DNA of 7,250 bases from Planctomycetaceae bacterium (GTDB taxonomy: Bacteria; Planctomycetota; Planctomycetia; Planctomycetales; Planctomycetaceae). The stretch covers positions 1 to 7,250 of the forward strand of contig CANJZR010000196.1 of assembly GCA_947479075.1 (NCBI GenBank), read 5' to 3'. Under the pieces are notes generated by a model. That model had not been told where the DNA came from and ran no database searches. It was given only the letters and a program-made list of their open reading frames with translations. Position numbers and translations under genes: made by a program. Shown piece by piece: positions 6,677 through 7,250 of this stretch; the stretch's first letter is position 1; every line of letters starts with the position of its first letter.

Positions 6677-7222
6677 ATGCCGATCAAGCGAGTTAAAGGT
6701 CGGACAATCGGAAAATCTTGTCGGTCAGACATGGACGCCATCATGCAACGTAACGTACTGCTCGGTGTTGGACTCCTGGCAACGGTCGGAGTCGCTTTCG
6801 CAATGGGAGATTCAAAGCCTTCTTCATCCGGTGCCGAGCCGCAGGACGCGATCATGCGTGCCAAACTGGCCAGCACACAATCGGTCGTCGAGGGGCTGGT
6901 GGAAAAAGACTTCGCGATGATCAATAAAGCAGGTGTCGAACTCCTGAAGATGTGTAACAGCGGGGAATGGGAAGCCAACCAGGATGCCACTTATGCCGAC
7001 TACCGCGAACAGCTCCGCCGACAATCCAGAAAGCTGATTGAACAGGCGGGATTAAGGAATCTGGAAGGAGCGACATACGCCTATCTGGGAGTGCTTTCGA
7101 CCTGCGTGGATTGTCACACACACTGCCGCGACGTGCTGAAGATCGCGAATGATACTCCTCGATTGCGGGCAGTACCGATTCCCACCACCGCCTCTGATAA
7201 CGATGACCCAGTTGTTCAGTAG
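6677..7222 (+). CDS. Small exported cytochrome c'-like protein with C-terminal CxxCH
   Basis: Predicted exported haem protein of 181 residues, probably an electron carrier or ligand-binding haem protein outside the cytoplasmic membrane. A signal sequence covers the N-terminus: basic region to Arg25, hydrophobic NVLLGVGLLATVGVAFA (26-42), likely cut after Ala42. The mature part is mainly helical, and the single haem-binding motif CVDCH (143-147) lies in the last helix, as in class II cytochromes c' and c556. The pattern RAKL, EGLVEKDF, YREQLRR, LEGATYAYL, then CxxCH is one I recall from many small planctomycete proteins annotated only as cytochrome c or hypothetical. Met60 just before RAKL could be the distal haem ligand; this is a guess. 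Odd points are a long n-region if the first ATG is used (starts at 6731 or 6743 would give a normal signal peptide) and an extra Cys150 right after the haem motif. It diverges from fucD and has no redox partner in view. Confidence 0.82.
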   Translation: MPIKRVKGRTIGKSCRSDMDAIMQRNVLLGVGLLATVGVAFAMGDSKPSSSGAEPQDAIMRAKLASTQSVVEGLVEKDFAMINKAGVELLKMCNSGEWEANQDATYADYREQLRRQSRKLIEQAGLRNLEGATYAYLGVLSTCVDCHTHCRDVLKIANDTPRLRAVPIPTTASDNDDPVVQ

Positions 7223-7250
7223 CGAGTGGATTTGTCGTCGATCAATGGAA

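Noticed and set aside
6493..6990. 165-codon minus-strand frame overlapping the cytochrome-like gene
   Set aside because: It is antisense to a gene with a signal peptide and CxxCH motif, and has no such features itself.

Overview
The window looks like a chromosomal segment of a planctomycete, most likely of the order Planctomycetales. The clues are the high G+C content, a small exported protein with a C-terminal CxxCH of a type common in that group, a fucose-acid catabolic enzyme, and the dispersed 'cacggagacacggagg' repeat, which I recall from Planctomycetes and Verrucomicrobia genomes. The assignment to phylum is inference; no marker gene fixes the species.

Layout. Positions 1-3947 (minus strand) are one very long reading frame encoding an Lhr-family superfamily II helicase; its C-terminus lies beyond the left edge. 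I translated it by hand block by block and found no stop and no frameshift over 1315 codons. Upstream of it on the same strand is a secreted coiled-coil protein of unknown function (4031-4906), then L-fuconate dehydratase (5049-6347). A 329-base divergent intergenic region (6348-6676) separates these from a plus-strand gene for a small exported cytochrome c'-like protein (6677-7222).

The most striking feature is inside the helicase. Two copies of one repeat (1437-1700 and 3061-3326) are inserted in the same orientation and the same reading frame, at two different inter-motif positions. Each encodes nearly the same roughly 78-residue peptide that is foreign to Lhr, followed by a proline-rich tail. 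A third, shorter and degenerate relative (45-126) lies near the C-terminus in the corresponding frame. The copies share perfectly identical ends (74 bp and 56 bp) and a diverged centre whose length differs by exactly one codon. Each also carries a G-rich, quadruplex-type tract on the strand opposite the coding strand. This resembles the known Rickettsia palindromic elements, which also live in-frame inside genes, but the sequence is different and the host is not a Rickettsia.

How the genes work together. There is no obvious shared pathway. Lhr is a nucleic-acid helicase, FucD acts in L-fucose breakdown, and the cytochrome-like and coiled-coil proteins are exported. The coiled-coil gene and lhr are close enough (83 bp, or a possible 4-base GTGA overlap) to be co-transcribed; fucD is 142 bp further upstream on the same strand.
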